Assembly (NCBI GenBank): GCA_023362775.1
Contig: JALMGJ010000014.1
Coordinates: 2,626,001 to 2,690,000, forward strand
Direction: 5' to 3'
Source: Charina bottae
Lineage: Eukaryota > Chordata > Lepidosauria > Squamata > Charinaidae
Length of the DNA: 64,000 bases
A model generated the notes under the pieces. The model had not been told where the DNA came from and ran no database searches. It was given only the letters and a program-made list of their open reading frames with translations. A program made the position numbers and the translations under genes. Below, one piece after another: positions 34,255 to 45,259 of this stretch; the first letter of the stretch is position 1; each line of letters opens with the position of its first letter.

Positions 34255-34650
34255 TAGGCTGACCATACGTCCCGTTTTGAATGGGACAGTCCCATTTTTT
34301 CCCCTTTTCTCAACCGTCCCATCATTTTAACATAAATGCCGGTTTTGTCCCATTTTTCAGGAACAAGCGGAGGTGGAGCAGCTGACCGGAGGGAACCCGG
34401 AGGAGGAATCGCCCATGCCCATGCCAAAGGAGTTGGGAGAGGTGGGCCCAGCACCGCGACAGGCGGAGGCGATTCCCCTTCTGGGTTCCCTCCAGTCAGC
34501 TGTTCCACCCCGCCCATCACGCTGCCCGCCCCGCCCCTCCCATGCACTGATAGGCAGAGGCGAACCCCCCCGGGGCCCCCCCAACCAGCTGCTCTGCCCC
34601 CACCCATTCCTCTTGTCCCGCTTTTGTCTCAAGGAAATATGGTCAGTCTA
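34255..34650. mobile_element. 396-bp hAT-type element, copy 2
   Basis: It starts TAGGCTGACCATACGTCC and ends GGAAATATGGTCAGTCTA, matching copy 1 at 25706 across the whole length apart from small gaps in the GC-rich centre. Flanks CAACTGAC (34247-34254) and CAAGTGAC (34651-34658) agree at 7 of 8 bases. It abuts the upstream edge of Penelope element A. No transposase. Confidence 0.88.
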
Positions 34651-34844
34651 CAAGTGACTGCGGGAAGAATGTATAAGTATTTATCCTCTTCCACTGTTTA
34701 TAAATCCCTTTGTAGTTGTCTAAATTAGTGGCTATCCTTGTGTTTAATGGTAGCAAATTTCAAGTTTTTAATTTTGCATTGTGGGGAGGAGAACCAACTT
34801 GATCTGCACTTTCCGTCAGACAGTTGTGTTATTGTTGTTGGGGG

Positions 34845-34921
34845 GGTGAAGGGCTTCAAGTCAGTTTTTGACTCCTGGCAACTGCCTGGACTAGTCCCTG
34901 CAGTTTTCTTGGCAAGTTGTT
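34845..34921 (-). mobile_element. SINE 3' part, separated by a Penelope insertion
   Basis: GACTCCTGGCAACTGCCTGG followed by CCCTGCAGTTTTCTTGGCAAG is the reverse complement of an alternative 3' tail of the squamate tRNA/CORE-SINE. It breaks off exactly where Penelope element B begins, and the matching body resumes at 35545. Confidence 0.65.
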
Positions 34922-35544
34922 TGTGGAGTCCTTGGTACTATCCGAGCCTTTTTTTTTTCTTGCAGACGTTTCATTGCCAGGCTAGGCAACATCTTCAGTG
35001 CAAAAAGGGAGTGGGACGTGCTCTCTGTTTATATACCCTGGCTTGTCCTGCCTGTGTTGGTGGGGGTGTTGTACTCTCCTTGGTAGTACCTTGATTGGGT
35101 TGTTGTGTGCTGCTTGGTTGATTGACTGAGTTAATAGTTCCTTAATTAGGGTCTATTGTGTTGTTTGATTGCTCCTCTAGTGCTAATCTTGGTGTTAATC
35201 TTTGCATATCTGGGTGATGATTGCTGGCAAGGAGGTGTTCTGGTCTTCTGGCTTTTCTCTTATGAATGGTATGTAAATGTTGTTTACCTCTATGTGTCTG
35301 TTGATGGCTGATTTGTCTGAGTGCCAAGCTTCCAGGAATTCTCTAGCATTTTTGGACTTGGCTTGGTTTAAGATGCTCACAGTTTCCCAGTTGAAAGTAT
35401 GGTTAAGTCTGTCCATGTGTTATGAGATTAAGGAGTTTTCATCATGTCTTCTGACTGCTAGTTGGTGTTCATGGATGCGTTCTGCTAGTCTTCTGCCAGT
35501 CTGTCCTACATAGTGGCTGTTACAGTGTACAATGTACAGTGTAC
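34922..35544 (-). mobile_element. Penelope-like retroelement B, GIY-YIG, truncated
   Basis: On the minus strand, frame pieces read NSHYVGQTGRRLAERIHEHQ and LAVRRHDENSLIS, then (after a stop) MDRLNHTFNWETVSILNQAK, REFLEAWHSDKSAINRHIEV and NNIYIPFIREKPED. HYVGQT...RRLAERIHEH is the second half of a GIY-YIG nuclease with its arginine. It is a different family from element A, which has LYIGETKQPLYRRMAQH at that place. The non-coding end contains GACGTTTCATTGCCAGGC. The coding end is truncated just before the nuclease core, within a 14-bp tandem duplication (ACAGTGTACAATGN). Confidence 0.8.
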
Positions 35545-35690
35545 AATGGTTTGCCATTGCCTCCTTCCCAGGGCTGAGAGAAAGTGACTGGCCCAAGGTC
35601 ACCCAGATGGCTTCATGCCCGAGGTGGGACTAGAACTCACGGCCTCCCAATTTCTAGCCTGGTGCCTTAACCACTACCCCAAACCGGATC
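35545..35690 (-). mobile_element. CORE-SINE head and core, other half of split SINE
   Basis: On the minus strand it contains the tRNA-like head (near 35690, GTAGTGGTTAAGGCACC), the CORE motif GTGACCTTGGGCCAGTC and CTGGGAAGGAGGCAATGGC. Only one core module is present. Together with 34845-34921 it reconstitutes one SINE interrupted by Penelope element B. Confidence 0.75.
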
Positions 35691-36696
35691 TGCTGTGTTG
35701 TTATATATATGTGAATAAGAGGTGTGGGTACTTCTTAGAAAAACATATAACTTTTGTCTCTTTACAACCCAGGACATCCAGTTCTCATACAGATGATAAA
35801 TACATGAGATGGAGAGCCTTAAACAACTTACCTTAGTTTCATCCAATCATTGACAGTGCGGAAAAAGGAGATGAAAACCCAAAATATGCGGGGGGGTTTT
35901 CTTGAAAGAGAACCATCAAACAAATGAAAATTAGGAGGCAGCAATTAATGCCGGCTGCCACAGTGCCAGGTTAATTACAAACATTTCTGTACTTCATAAG
36001 GTTTTTGTCAAAGTAAGTATATGAAAAAAGAGGCAGCAAATCATATGGTGTGCTAATTAGAATGAAATAAAAGACTTCAAGTGGAACACCCAGAGTTAGT
36101 TTTCAGTTTGGTGAGAGGAAAAAAAACCCTTTGTATTTCCTGATTGGATGGAAAATAAACTTTGGCATAATATTTCGAGTTTTTCTTTAAATTTATTTTG
36201 GTTTGGGCCACCATTTAAGCATGAAAATATGAGCAACCAAGGGAACTAATTTATTTTGCAGTGACTACTGATGGATTCTCTGGGTGACTGGCTTGACATG
36301 AAAAATCTGAATAACGTCACCAGTCTGCTGTAGCATAAGTAACATTTATCGGGCCAAGGCTAGGAAGGAAAAAATCTAGGGACAAGAGGACAAACGGAAG
36401 TGACTGGAAAACATTAAACAAAATATGTGTACTTTCTGAGAAGTAGAAGCACAGGTCCAAAAAACTGGGCAGGTTTGGAAAGGATGTCTGGTTGGTGGGT
36501 GGGTCAGAAGTCTCTTCTGGTTTTGCAGAACGCAAAGCAACCAAGCTATGTCAGATCCCAGGAGAGCAGTGAAGACTTGAGGATGGTTGTGGGCATGGAA
36601 CTGACTTTTTTATATGGATAGTCTTTTAGTGAAATGGGACTTCTATGCTGGTTATGGTGACCAACAGGGATAGAATTCACAACAACTTCCAGTTTA

Positions 36697-37057
36697 CTGG
36701 CAGTCCTCGCTTAACAACCAGAACTGGGACCGGAATTTTGGTCACTAAGTGTTGCAGTTGTTAAGCGAATTCGAGCTGATTTTACGACCTTTTTTGCAGC
36801 GGTTAAGCGAATCATGTGGTTCCCCATTGATTTTGCTTGCTGGAAGCCAACTGGGAAGGTCAAAAATGGTGATCACCTGACCGCAGGATGCTGTCAGTCA
36901 TAAAAACAAACCGGTTGCCAAGCGCCCAAATCATGATCACGTGATCATGGGGACACTGTGACAGTAAGTGCGAGGACCGCTCGTAAGCCAGTTTTTTCAG
37001 TGCTGTCGTAAGTCTGAACCATTGCTAAACAAATGGTCGTTAAGTGAGGACTACCTG
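36697..37057. mobile_element. Pogo/Tigger-like miniature DNA element, 361 bp
   Basis: The ends CTGGCAGTCCTCGCTTAAC and (inverse) GTTAAGTGAGGACTACCTG are imperfect terminal inverted repeats. TA dinucleotides border both ends (36695-36696 and 37058-37059), the target site of Tc1/mariner-superfamily elements, which include the pogo group. No transposase frame. Superfamily assignment is inferred from the ends and TA only. Confidence 0.65.
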
Positions 37058-38900
37058 TATAGGGAAGTGCTTTGAGGTTCCATTCCTCCTGAGTATGGCT
37101 ATATTGATCCTGTAGGTTTCCTTCTCCACCTGTCAAACCATCATCAATTCAGCAAGGGAGAAGAGGTGCCATCGGGGTAAACTTCCCAACATGGTACAGC
37201 TGGCTTTCCATATTTAGAGGAAAAGTGGGTAGCGTGCAATAAGTTGGTCCAGGCTTTGTCATACATACCTGAAGCAGACACTTTGAAATCAGTGGGAATG
37301 AAGTAAATCACAACTGATTTAAATATCGCTGTTTCCAGTGGGTTTATTCTAAGCATATTGATGCCTGGATCCATACCACTGCCGTAAAAAAGGACCCCAT
37401 AAATCCATTAACGGCAGAGTCTAAAATTATGTAATGAGCCAGCAGATGTGTTGGAATCTGAGATTTTTCCCTGCCACCTTTGGAAAGAGGAAAGTAACAT
37501 TTGAGCATTTTTAAAAGGATGCCAGATATTCTCTAAATACTAAGTTGTTGGACCCTATATCTTTTGAATACAAGGAAATGCTGGTGTCATTGGAATCAAA
37601 TCTGTCTATTCCTCTTCTCGATTGGGCATAAGAGTCTTGCTGAGTCAGAAGAATGGTCCATCCCTCTTCAGCAACTATCCTGCAGGCTGTGAAGATTTCT
37701 TTCTTTATTTTTAATTTATTAATCAAATATATAAGGCCAGTCATAGCAGCTCCATAGGCAGCTCTTTCCTGCTGCAGCTGTTTTAGACTTTGAACCAGGC
37801 AAAATGTGGGGAGGGGGGAGAATAAAATACTGAGAGCAGCAGCAGCCACCCACGAGTAGAGAAGGTGGACAGGAGATCACGGATGTAGGAAAGTAACATA
37901 CAAAAGAACTCAAACCTGAAAACAAGGCAAGATACAGTCTTGCTCTACCTAGACAAGGTGCCCCTCCCAAAAGTTGAGCTGCTTTAAAGAAACCACCCAT
38001 TCCAGAGATATGGAATGATCCCCAGCTTCCAACAGTATGATGAACAGCAGCTCCAGGATCCAAAGCTAAACTTGCAAGCAGCGGTGTCCCAAGTTTGCTG
38101 CTCATTAGTGTTTCAGGAGCATCCTCCGTGCTTCAATTTCCTGGAGAATCAGAGGGATCGTTATTTGTGTGCAAGCTGGTGTTTTTTTTAAAAATACAGA
38201 CATTTGCCAAGTCTCTGCAGGAAACCAATTTTTCTATCAGGGTTGTATGTATTAATGCTAGCCTAGATTGTGTATGCTCAGCGTGGTTAGTGGAAAGGGG
38301 CAGCAGTGGTCAGTTGCACACAGAACTTGATGTACCAGCCTCCCATGGATGTCACAGAACCAATACTTCAATCAGAGAACCTGAGATTCAAGAATTCTTC
38401 ACTTTTCAGTTTGAAAGAATCCTGTTGTACTTTATTTTCTCTTGTGCTCTTGTGGGGTAATAGTTTCACCTGGAAGATGGGTAGGAATTCTGATAGCATC
38501 TCCCATATCTTGATCACCCCCCCCCCCTCCATATATATGTGTTGTGGCTTTTGCTGTGTTTCAAGCCTTGTCAGCCATCCAGAGTCACTTGTATCAGATG
38601 GGCAGCTATAGAAATCATGTAAAATAAATTCATTCATTCATTCATGGCCTTTTTTCCCCAGTGTGGGTGTATTAGCCAGGTTAAGTACTGCAGTCAGTTA
38701 ATGTTCAGCTGTATGTAGTTTGCAGAAATCCAGATAATTGCTCATTTAAGTAGGTGGGATAGATTTGGGTGAATACACCCCAAATTGCTCTGGAAATTCA
38801 GAGTAAGTCTAGATGCTTAAAGGCTGTTATTTCTGCAGTAGTTAATCAGTGAACTTTTGGCCAACCTCTGGGCTAGGAGAAGGTTTCATACAGTATAGGA

Positions 38901-39180
38901 CAGAGCTTTCCAAACTTTTCATGTTGGTGACACACCTTTTAGACATGCATCATTTCTCGACACACTCTTACAGCAAGGCATCATTTCGCGACACACTCTT
39001 ATAGCAGGGCACAAGGCAGGCACTAGGACCTGCGCGGAATCACAGCAGGTTTGGAGGCAGCAAGGCACAAGGCAGGCACTAGGACCTGCGTGGAATCCTG
39101 GCAGGGCTCGGAGCCGCAACACACCCAGACACTGTAGCCGACACACTAACATGTCCCGACACACAGTTTGGAAAGCTATG
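38901..39180. mobile_element. hAT-type element, 280 bp, tandemly structured
   Basis: The terminal repeats are CAGAGCTTTCCAAAC and GTTTGGAAAGCTATG. A perfect 8-bp duplication GTATAGGA flanks it (38893-38900 and 39181-39188). The interior repeats GACACACTCTTA-type and GGCACAAGGCAGGCACTAGG units, the latter twice. Same terminal family as the element at 57276, with an unrelated GC-rich interior there. Confidence 0.88.
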
Positions 39181-39514
39181 GTATAGGAGAAAGCCAGGAA
39201 ATGCTGGGAATAGCAGAGGATCTCTTCTTCTCTGATACTATGCTCAGAATGGATACTGACCGTCTCTCTTCATGGGAATTCTTTTTTAGGAGATAGTCTA
39301 CTGATAACTTGAAGACCTTCTTTATGTGTGTGTGCGCTTATGTACGCATGCTCAGGAAATGGTCATTAAGATGGTTTGACAAGTGGTCACATGGAGAATG
39401 TGACACACTACTGCTGTGCAGGATGGGACCTAAACCAATCATGTACTTGGTTGCACATTAGTGAGAACCTACTGATGATAGGAGTAACCACCTGCATCTT
39501 CTGTTGCATTAGAT

Positions 39515-39625
39515 CAGGGTTTCTCAACCTTGACAACTTTAAGATATGCGGACTTCAACTTCCAGAATTCCCCAGCCAGCATGGAAGTCCGCATATCTTA
39601 AAGTTGCTAAGGTTGAGAAACACTG
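39515..39625. mobile_element. Miniature hAT-type element, 111 bp
   Basis: It starts CAGGGTTTCTCAACCTTG and ends GGTTGAGAAACACTG. The arms pair almost throughout; CAACTTTAAGATATGCGGAC is repeated inverted. Target duplication CATTAGAT/CATTCGAT (7 of 8). Same family as 16127 and 61895. Confidence 0.88.
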
Positions 39626-40584
39626 CATTCGATGTTTAAGTAGAGGTTCGAGTGGCCTGGGCAAAGTCCTTTTGGAGGTTAGGGTTAGGGTCAGGGATAT
39701 GGAACTCATGCCTTCCTGGCCTCTTGCGAGGAGCAAGACGCTTGTCTGAAAGTCAGCTGGCATCCCCAACAGGGCTCTTGCATTTTTATGGAAGACTGGG
39801 AAAACGTTTTGATGTCTCTTAGTGCCCTGATAGTTTTGTCTTTCAGGGATGACAAGGCTGGACAGAGAGATGTGTTCTGCTTAAACCCTTAATGGTCTTC
39901 GCTTGTTTTTTTTTAATCTCTCTTTCTTGCTCTTTTCCCAAAAGGGAGATATATCATCTCACCAGTCGATGCACGTCTAAGGCAGTGTGACAGCACTTTC
40001 TTTCATGTCGATGTATTAGAATTACTGTAGCTGCTTTTGCCGTTGAGCTTCTGGCTGTGCTCAGCAAGGCCTATTTCACATTGTCACGTGGTGAGGGGGT
40101 TTCAGCAACTGGTGCCCCTCCCTGTCCCAGCCCCTGAGGAACCAGGGAGGCTTTGTGGGAGATGCTCCACCCAGCAGCGACCAAAGAAGCCCAATCTACT
40201 TGTTGCACATTATTCGTCTTTGGAAAGAGATGCCAGGCATGGAAACCAGCTTTGTCAAGCGCCATGTAACTTAATTAGCTGGAACTCAAGCTGTTGCCTC
40301 GCTAAGAATGACCCTCAAATGCAACCCAGTTGTTATTTATGGCTTGTTTTGGCAATGCTGCCAGGCAGGAGGTGCTCCGGTATGAGGGAAGTTCCTACAG
40401 GGATTGGTAGGGCCTAGAAATACAGTTCTGAGTGCTGTTTTGCAAGAGAAGACATAATCTAGATTAATAGAAGGGCTCACAGAAAATGAAGAACAAGGCA
40501 AGGATGCAGAAAAAAAGCTCAGGATGTGTATCCTTTTGTATTAGATTGTTATGGCCCCTTCTCTTTCTATCTCTCTTCCTCTTA

Positions 40585-40923
40585 AGGTAAAAAGGTAAAG
40601 GTTCCCCCTGCACATTTGTGCAGTCGTGTCCGACTATAGGGGCCGGTGCTCATCTCCGTTTGTTAGCCGAAGAGCCAGCATTGTCCGAAGACGCTTCCGT
40701 GGTCATGTGGCCGGCATGACGCGCACGGAACGCTGTGACCTTCCCACCGAAGTGGTACCTATTTATCTCCTTGCATTTGCATGCTTTCGAATTGCTAGGT
40801 TGGCAAGAGCTGGGGCTAGTGCGGGAGCTCATTCCGTCATGCGGGACTAGGGATTCGAACCTCCGAACTTGCGATCTTCCAATTGACAAGCCTGGCGTCT
40901 TACCCGCTGAGCCACCATGCCCC
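40585..40923 (-). mobile_element. Sauria-type SINE, full length
   Basis: Reverse orientation: it starts with the tail complement AGGTAAAAAGGTAAAGG and ends with the tRNA-like head (CTTACCCGCTGAGCCACC). A perfect 16-bp target duplication, ATCTCTCTTCCTCTTA, flanks it (40569-40584 and 40924-40939). This is the longest clean duplication in the window and suggests recent insertion. Confidence 0.93.
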
Positions 40924-40949
40924 ATCTCTCTTCCTCTTACATAACCCTA

Positions 40950-40992
<43 letters not shown>
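40950..40992. repeat. (AAT)n microsatellite
   Basis: About 14 AAT units, 10 bp after the target duplication of the SINE at 40585. Confidence 0.95.
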
Positions 40993-41802
40993 TCAACTAC
41001 AGTAGGTATTAAGTAGGCATCATCAATTATACTCAAAGTATTCCAGGTAGATCTTTATTAGTTTAGCGTATACTTCTGCATTTTATCACCACATTTTAAT
41101 TATCTAAACGTTTTAATATAATAGTATTTTAATACTCTATTAGACTGCCACACAGCAATATAGCTTTGTACTTACTTAACAGTTAAGCATTTCTTGGAAT
41201 TCTCGCTGCCTTCCATACTTTAAATATGGTCTGGGCTCCAGTTCTTACCTGCCATTTTCACTTTTCCAGCCTGTTTAACTCTTTTTGGTGTCAATTGCTC
41301 ACTACCTTTATCCACTTCCCTTTCCCCCCGGTGATATTGTTGCTGAATTGCACCTACATCTGGTCATTCACCGTGACAAAGCATTTGATTTGATTTGTTC
41401 TGGCTCTAAGAATCATCAGTGGAGTACAGCAGGATGGGCCTCCATGCCATCGGGGTACGGATCTGCTTAAAATATATAGCAAAGCAGAAAATAGATACAA
41501 CATGCATCTTTATAAATGTAGGGATGATGACAAGGACTTGGGATCTGAGCAAAGTGTGAGGCTCCTTCAAGCTCAGCCTCTGCTTGGGATGCTCGTTGCA
41601 GGTTGTAGGTATAGAGAGCCATGGAGATGGCCTTGAGGGAAATATTCAGAAGCCGTTACAAGAACAAAAAGGGCAGAAGCATTCATTAAGCCCTGGGGAA
41701 AGAGGTAGCATTAGGAAGAGGCTAAGGCTGCACCCTCTTTGGGGTACAGTATAAGAGGGAGAGGAAGAAAACACAATCAGGCTTGCAAGATTCTGTCAAT
41801 AA

Positions 41803-42024
41803 AGCAGTTTGGTCTAGTGGTGAAGGCTCCAGGCTAGAAACCAGGAGACTGAGAGTTCTAGTCCCACCTTAGGCATGAAAACCGACTGGGTGACCCTGAG
41901 CCAATCACATTCTCTCAGCCCTAGGAAGGAGCCAATGGCAAACCAGGAGACTGAGAGTTCTAGTCCCACCTTAGGCATGAAAGCCGGCTGGGTGACCTTG
42001 GGCCAGTCACACACACTCAGCCCA
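41803..42024 (+). mobile_element. CORE-SINE with two 102-bp modules
   Basis: A tRNA-like head (GTTTGGTCTAGTGGTGAAGG) is followed by two core modules beginning CCAGGAGACTGAGAG at 41841 and 41943 (period 102). After the second core it breaks into unrelated sequence at CAGCCCATGACG. A similar two-module copy lies about 300 bp downstream. Confidence 0.8.
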
Positions 42025-42335
42025 TGACGTCAGGCTCGGGCGACAAGCCGGTCGGTCAATTCCTGTCGCAACCAACGGATCAACATTTGATTGATCCAAA
42101 AAAGCAGACCCTGCACCCACGGGAAAAAAGATAGGAAGAAAAAAACGATAGGACATTCCTACAGAACTAGAGAATATAATGTTATAAGGTTACATAAGAC
42201 TATAATGATTGTAAGGTTGTAAGGATAAAATGAAAGAATGGGAGAATTATGGATAATACCTTGAGCTTCTTGGTGGAACTGCAGGCTAAAAATATTAAAT
42301 AACAGAAACAATAATAATAGGACATTATAATAATA

Positions 42336-42537
42336 GAGAGCCAGTTTGGTCTAGTGGTGAAGACTCCAGGCTAGAAACCAGGAGACGGTGAGTTCTAGTC
42401 CCACCTTAGGCAAGAAAGCCGGCTGGGTGACCTTGGGCCAGTCACTCTCTCTCAGCCCTAGGAAGGAGGCAATGGCAAACCAGGAGCCTGAGAGTTCTAG
42501 TCCCACCTTAGGCATGAAAGCCGGTTGGGTGATTCCA
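42336..42537 (+). mobile_element. CORE-SINE with two modules, 3' truncated
   Basis: The head is AGCCAGTTTGGTCTAGTGG. Module starts lie at 42378 and 42480 (period 102). It stops early in the second core at GGTTGGGTGATTCCAAG, followed by a short duplicated ATTCCAAGAAAAAAA tract. Confidence 0.8.
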
Positions 42538-44315
42538 AGAAAAAAATTCCAAGAAAAAAAAATCTCAATAAAGCTTAGTTCTAGACTTCTTCTGGAGTCT
42601 GTTTCCTGATCTGGACACCCTTGAAGGGCCCTTCCTTCCCACCTATTTCCATTTCTGATCTGAACTATGCATTCTCTTTCTATCTCTTTTTTCTCTAGTC
42701 CTGGCTGTTTGGGGGCAAAATGGCTACCAGGAAGTGCAACACACATTTGTGCATGAAGATGTGCACATTTCTAATTGTGCACTTGTATGTACTTTCCTAA
42801 TATACACGTTTTTCCCCCTTAGGAAATTCCCCTAAATTTTGTGCCTTTCCTAAGTATGTATTGCATGGTCCACACTTTTACCTAATAAGTAGGCATTGTT
42901 TTATGGTGAGTTGCAAACTGCACCACAAAAATATGAAAAGTGTAGATTTCAGCATGCAAATGATAACCATTTCACACTATCCAAATCTGTACATGAAGGT
43001 GAAATATAGAGTAAATTTGTGCAGATATTTTTGTGTTCAGCATCATACAAATATGAAAACTAGCCTGTTAGAAAGCAAATATTTCAGATGGTAGTAAATT
43101 TGTGGCTTTCTGCAAAATGCTTCTCAATGGGGGTGATAGCTATTGAAAGCTGAGATGCTGTGTAATGCTACCCAAAGTACAGCAGGATTTTGGAAATAAG
43201 TGGAACTGGTGCATTTAAAACACTAAAAATGTATCAGGAATTATAATTATCCCAGAAGCAAAATCAATAAATAAGTAAATGTCAAAAGTTTTTTTTTTAT
43301 GTTCTGGTGGAGAGTCATAGAAACTTGGAGATTTATTTTATTTTAAAAAATGTTAGGTTAAAAACTCTCACTCCAGCAAGGGAAGATGCAGAATTCCCTA
43401 CATGGGTTTCCTTGCTGATTTCTCCCAGACGTGTGAATAGGTGTAAGTGAATATAAATGAACAAGAAGTAGAATCAGATTGCATCCTGTCTCTACCCAGG
43501 GCTGCCAGAGCAAGTAGAATTTTGGATGGGTGTAGGTGAAGATATTCACTGTAGAGGAAAGGAAGAAGCAACTGTCCCCACACGGAGGAAGATGATGTCA
43601 TTTTATTGTCACAATGAGCCCATGAGGCTGGTGGTTGGTTGCATCCCCCGAGCTGCCCAGTTAGAAAATGTGATATCCAGAGATCACAACATCCTATCCG
43701 AAGTGGGAAAGAATAGTCGGGATTGTGGCAAAAATGGGGTGGGAATGCATTTGGAATTGCAGTGCTCATTGATGCTTTTCCTCTTGCATCACCTTCCCTA
43801 GTAAAATCCAACAACTAGTTGCTCCTTGTTGTCAGCCACAGAAGCTCCATGAGCAAATTTGAGTCGGCGCCGGAGTGTCTGCAGGTCACGATGGCAGCCA
43901 TGACGCTGCGATGGAAGCTCCACTGCATGTGTGACACGCATGAAAACAGGCAGAGTTTTGATTGCACAATTGGGGACCCTGTCTTGACTTTTTGGACCAC
44001 ATTCTGCGGATACCCCTGGTCAGCCCCTCTTTCTCAGCCCAACCTCATTTACAGGGTGGTGGTTGTGGGAAGACCACTGAAGGAGGGAGTACTGTGTATG
44101 CCACTCTGAATTCCTGGAGGAAAGGCAGGTTATAAATCTAATAAACCAACAGAACAAGTAAGGAGAAAGTGTTCTTAAAGCCAAACTAGAGCATATTCTC
44201 AAGAGAGTAGTAGAAGAGGAAATGACTGCAGTCTGAGACAAATTTGACTACACTTCACTGTTGCAATTACTTTATACAATGGCCTTGCTATACATAATGC
44301 ATTACAGAATTGAGG

Positions 44316-44349
<34 letters not shown>

Positions 44350-44361
44350 CGTATATATATG
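44316..44361. repeat. Alternating (AT)/(AC) dinucleotide tract
   Basis: A mixed TATATA/CACACA tract with a central GTATATATACGTATATAT palindrome. Confidence 0.8.
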
Positions 44362-44924
44362 ATAATGATTAAAATATGTGCTCTGAGGACCCTTAAACTC
44401 TACTGTTATTCATCTTCAATCTAAATTTAAACTTCTTAATAGGACCTAGCAGAGATGAATGAGAGGACTGGACCAACCTTTTAAAAAAAGTCATAAATAA
44501 AATAATCTGAAAGCTATTATTTGTAATTTCTTTTTTTGCCATAAAATGTCATTTATATTAGTCATTTAAAAAAATCCACAGCCCCGCATGGAGCAAAATG
44601 TCCCTTTCCAATATTTCTTGCAGGAAAATAAACATTTTTCATCCAAATTGACAGCCTTTAGAAATGATATTTTCGAATGGCCTGTAGTTTGTATTAAGTG
44701 GGAAAATGGCATCCATGAAAAATTGCAGTAGGTCTAAGTTTCTTAGTAAGGCTGGGATGCAGTGAGGCCTCCTCTGAAAGCATAGGGGGCTGCTGCTATT
44801 CAGTGAAACCAAAATGAAGCTAGATGGACCAAGGTCCCACACATGAGGACATCAGCGGTGAAGTTGGCATCACAGAAAAGCAGATGTCAAAGTCAGTCCC
44901 AGATTCAGGTGTTGGGCATAAATA

Positions 44925-45259
44925 GGGGCGTGGTGGCTCAGCGGGTAAGACACCAGGCTTGTCGATCGGAAGGTTGCAAGTTCGGAGGCTCGAATCCCTA
45001 GCCCCGCGTGACGGAGTGAGCTCCCGCACTCGCCCCAGCTCTTGCCAACCTAGCAATTCGAAAGCATGCAAATGCAAGTAGATCAATAGGTACCACTTCG
45101 GTGGGATGGTAACAGCGTTCCGCATGCGTCATGCCAGCCACATGACCGTGGAAGCGTCTTCGGACAACGCTGGCTCTTCGGCTAACAAACGGAGATGAGC
45201 ACCGGCCCCTAGAGTCGGACACGACTGCACAAATGTGCGGGGGGAACCTTTACCTTTTT
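44925..45259 (+). mobile_element. Sauria-type SINE, full length
   Basis: It has a complete tRNA-like head starting GGGGCGTGGTGGCTCAGCGG (B-box-like GGCTCGAATCCC), a full body and the tail ACCTTTACCTTTTT. The short direct repeat ATAAATA (44918-44924 and 45260-45266) flanks it. The best preserved head in the window. Confidence 0.92.

Noticed and set aside
44925..45000. Possible functional tRNA gene
   Set aside because: The A- and B-box-like motifs belong to the SINE head; the cloverleaf is not complete and the sequence recurs in other SINE copies.
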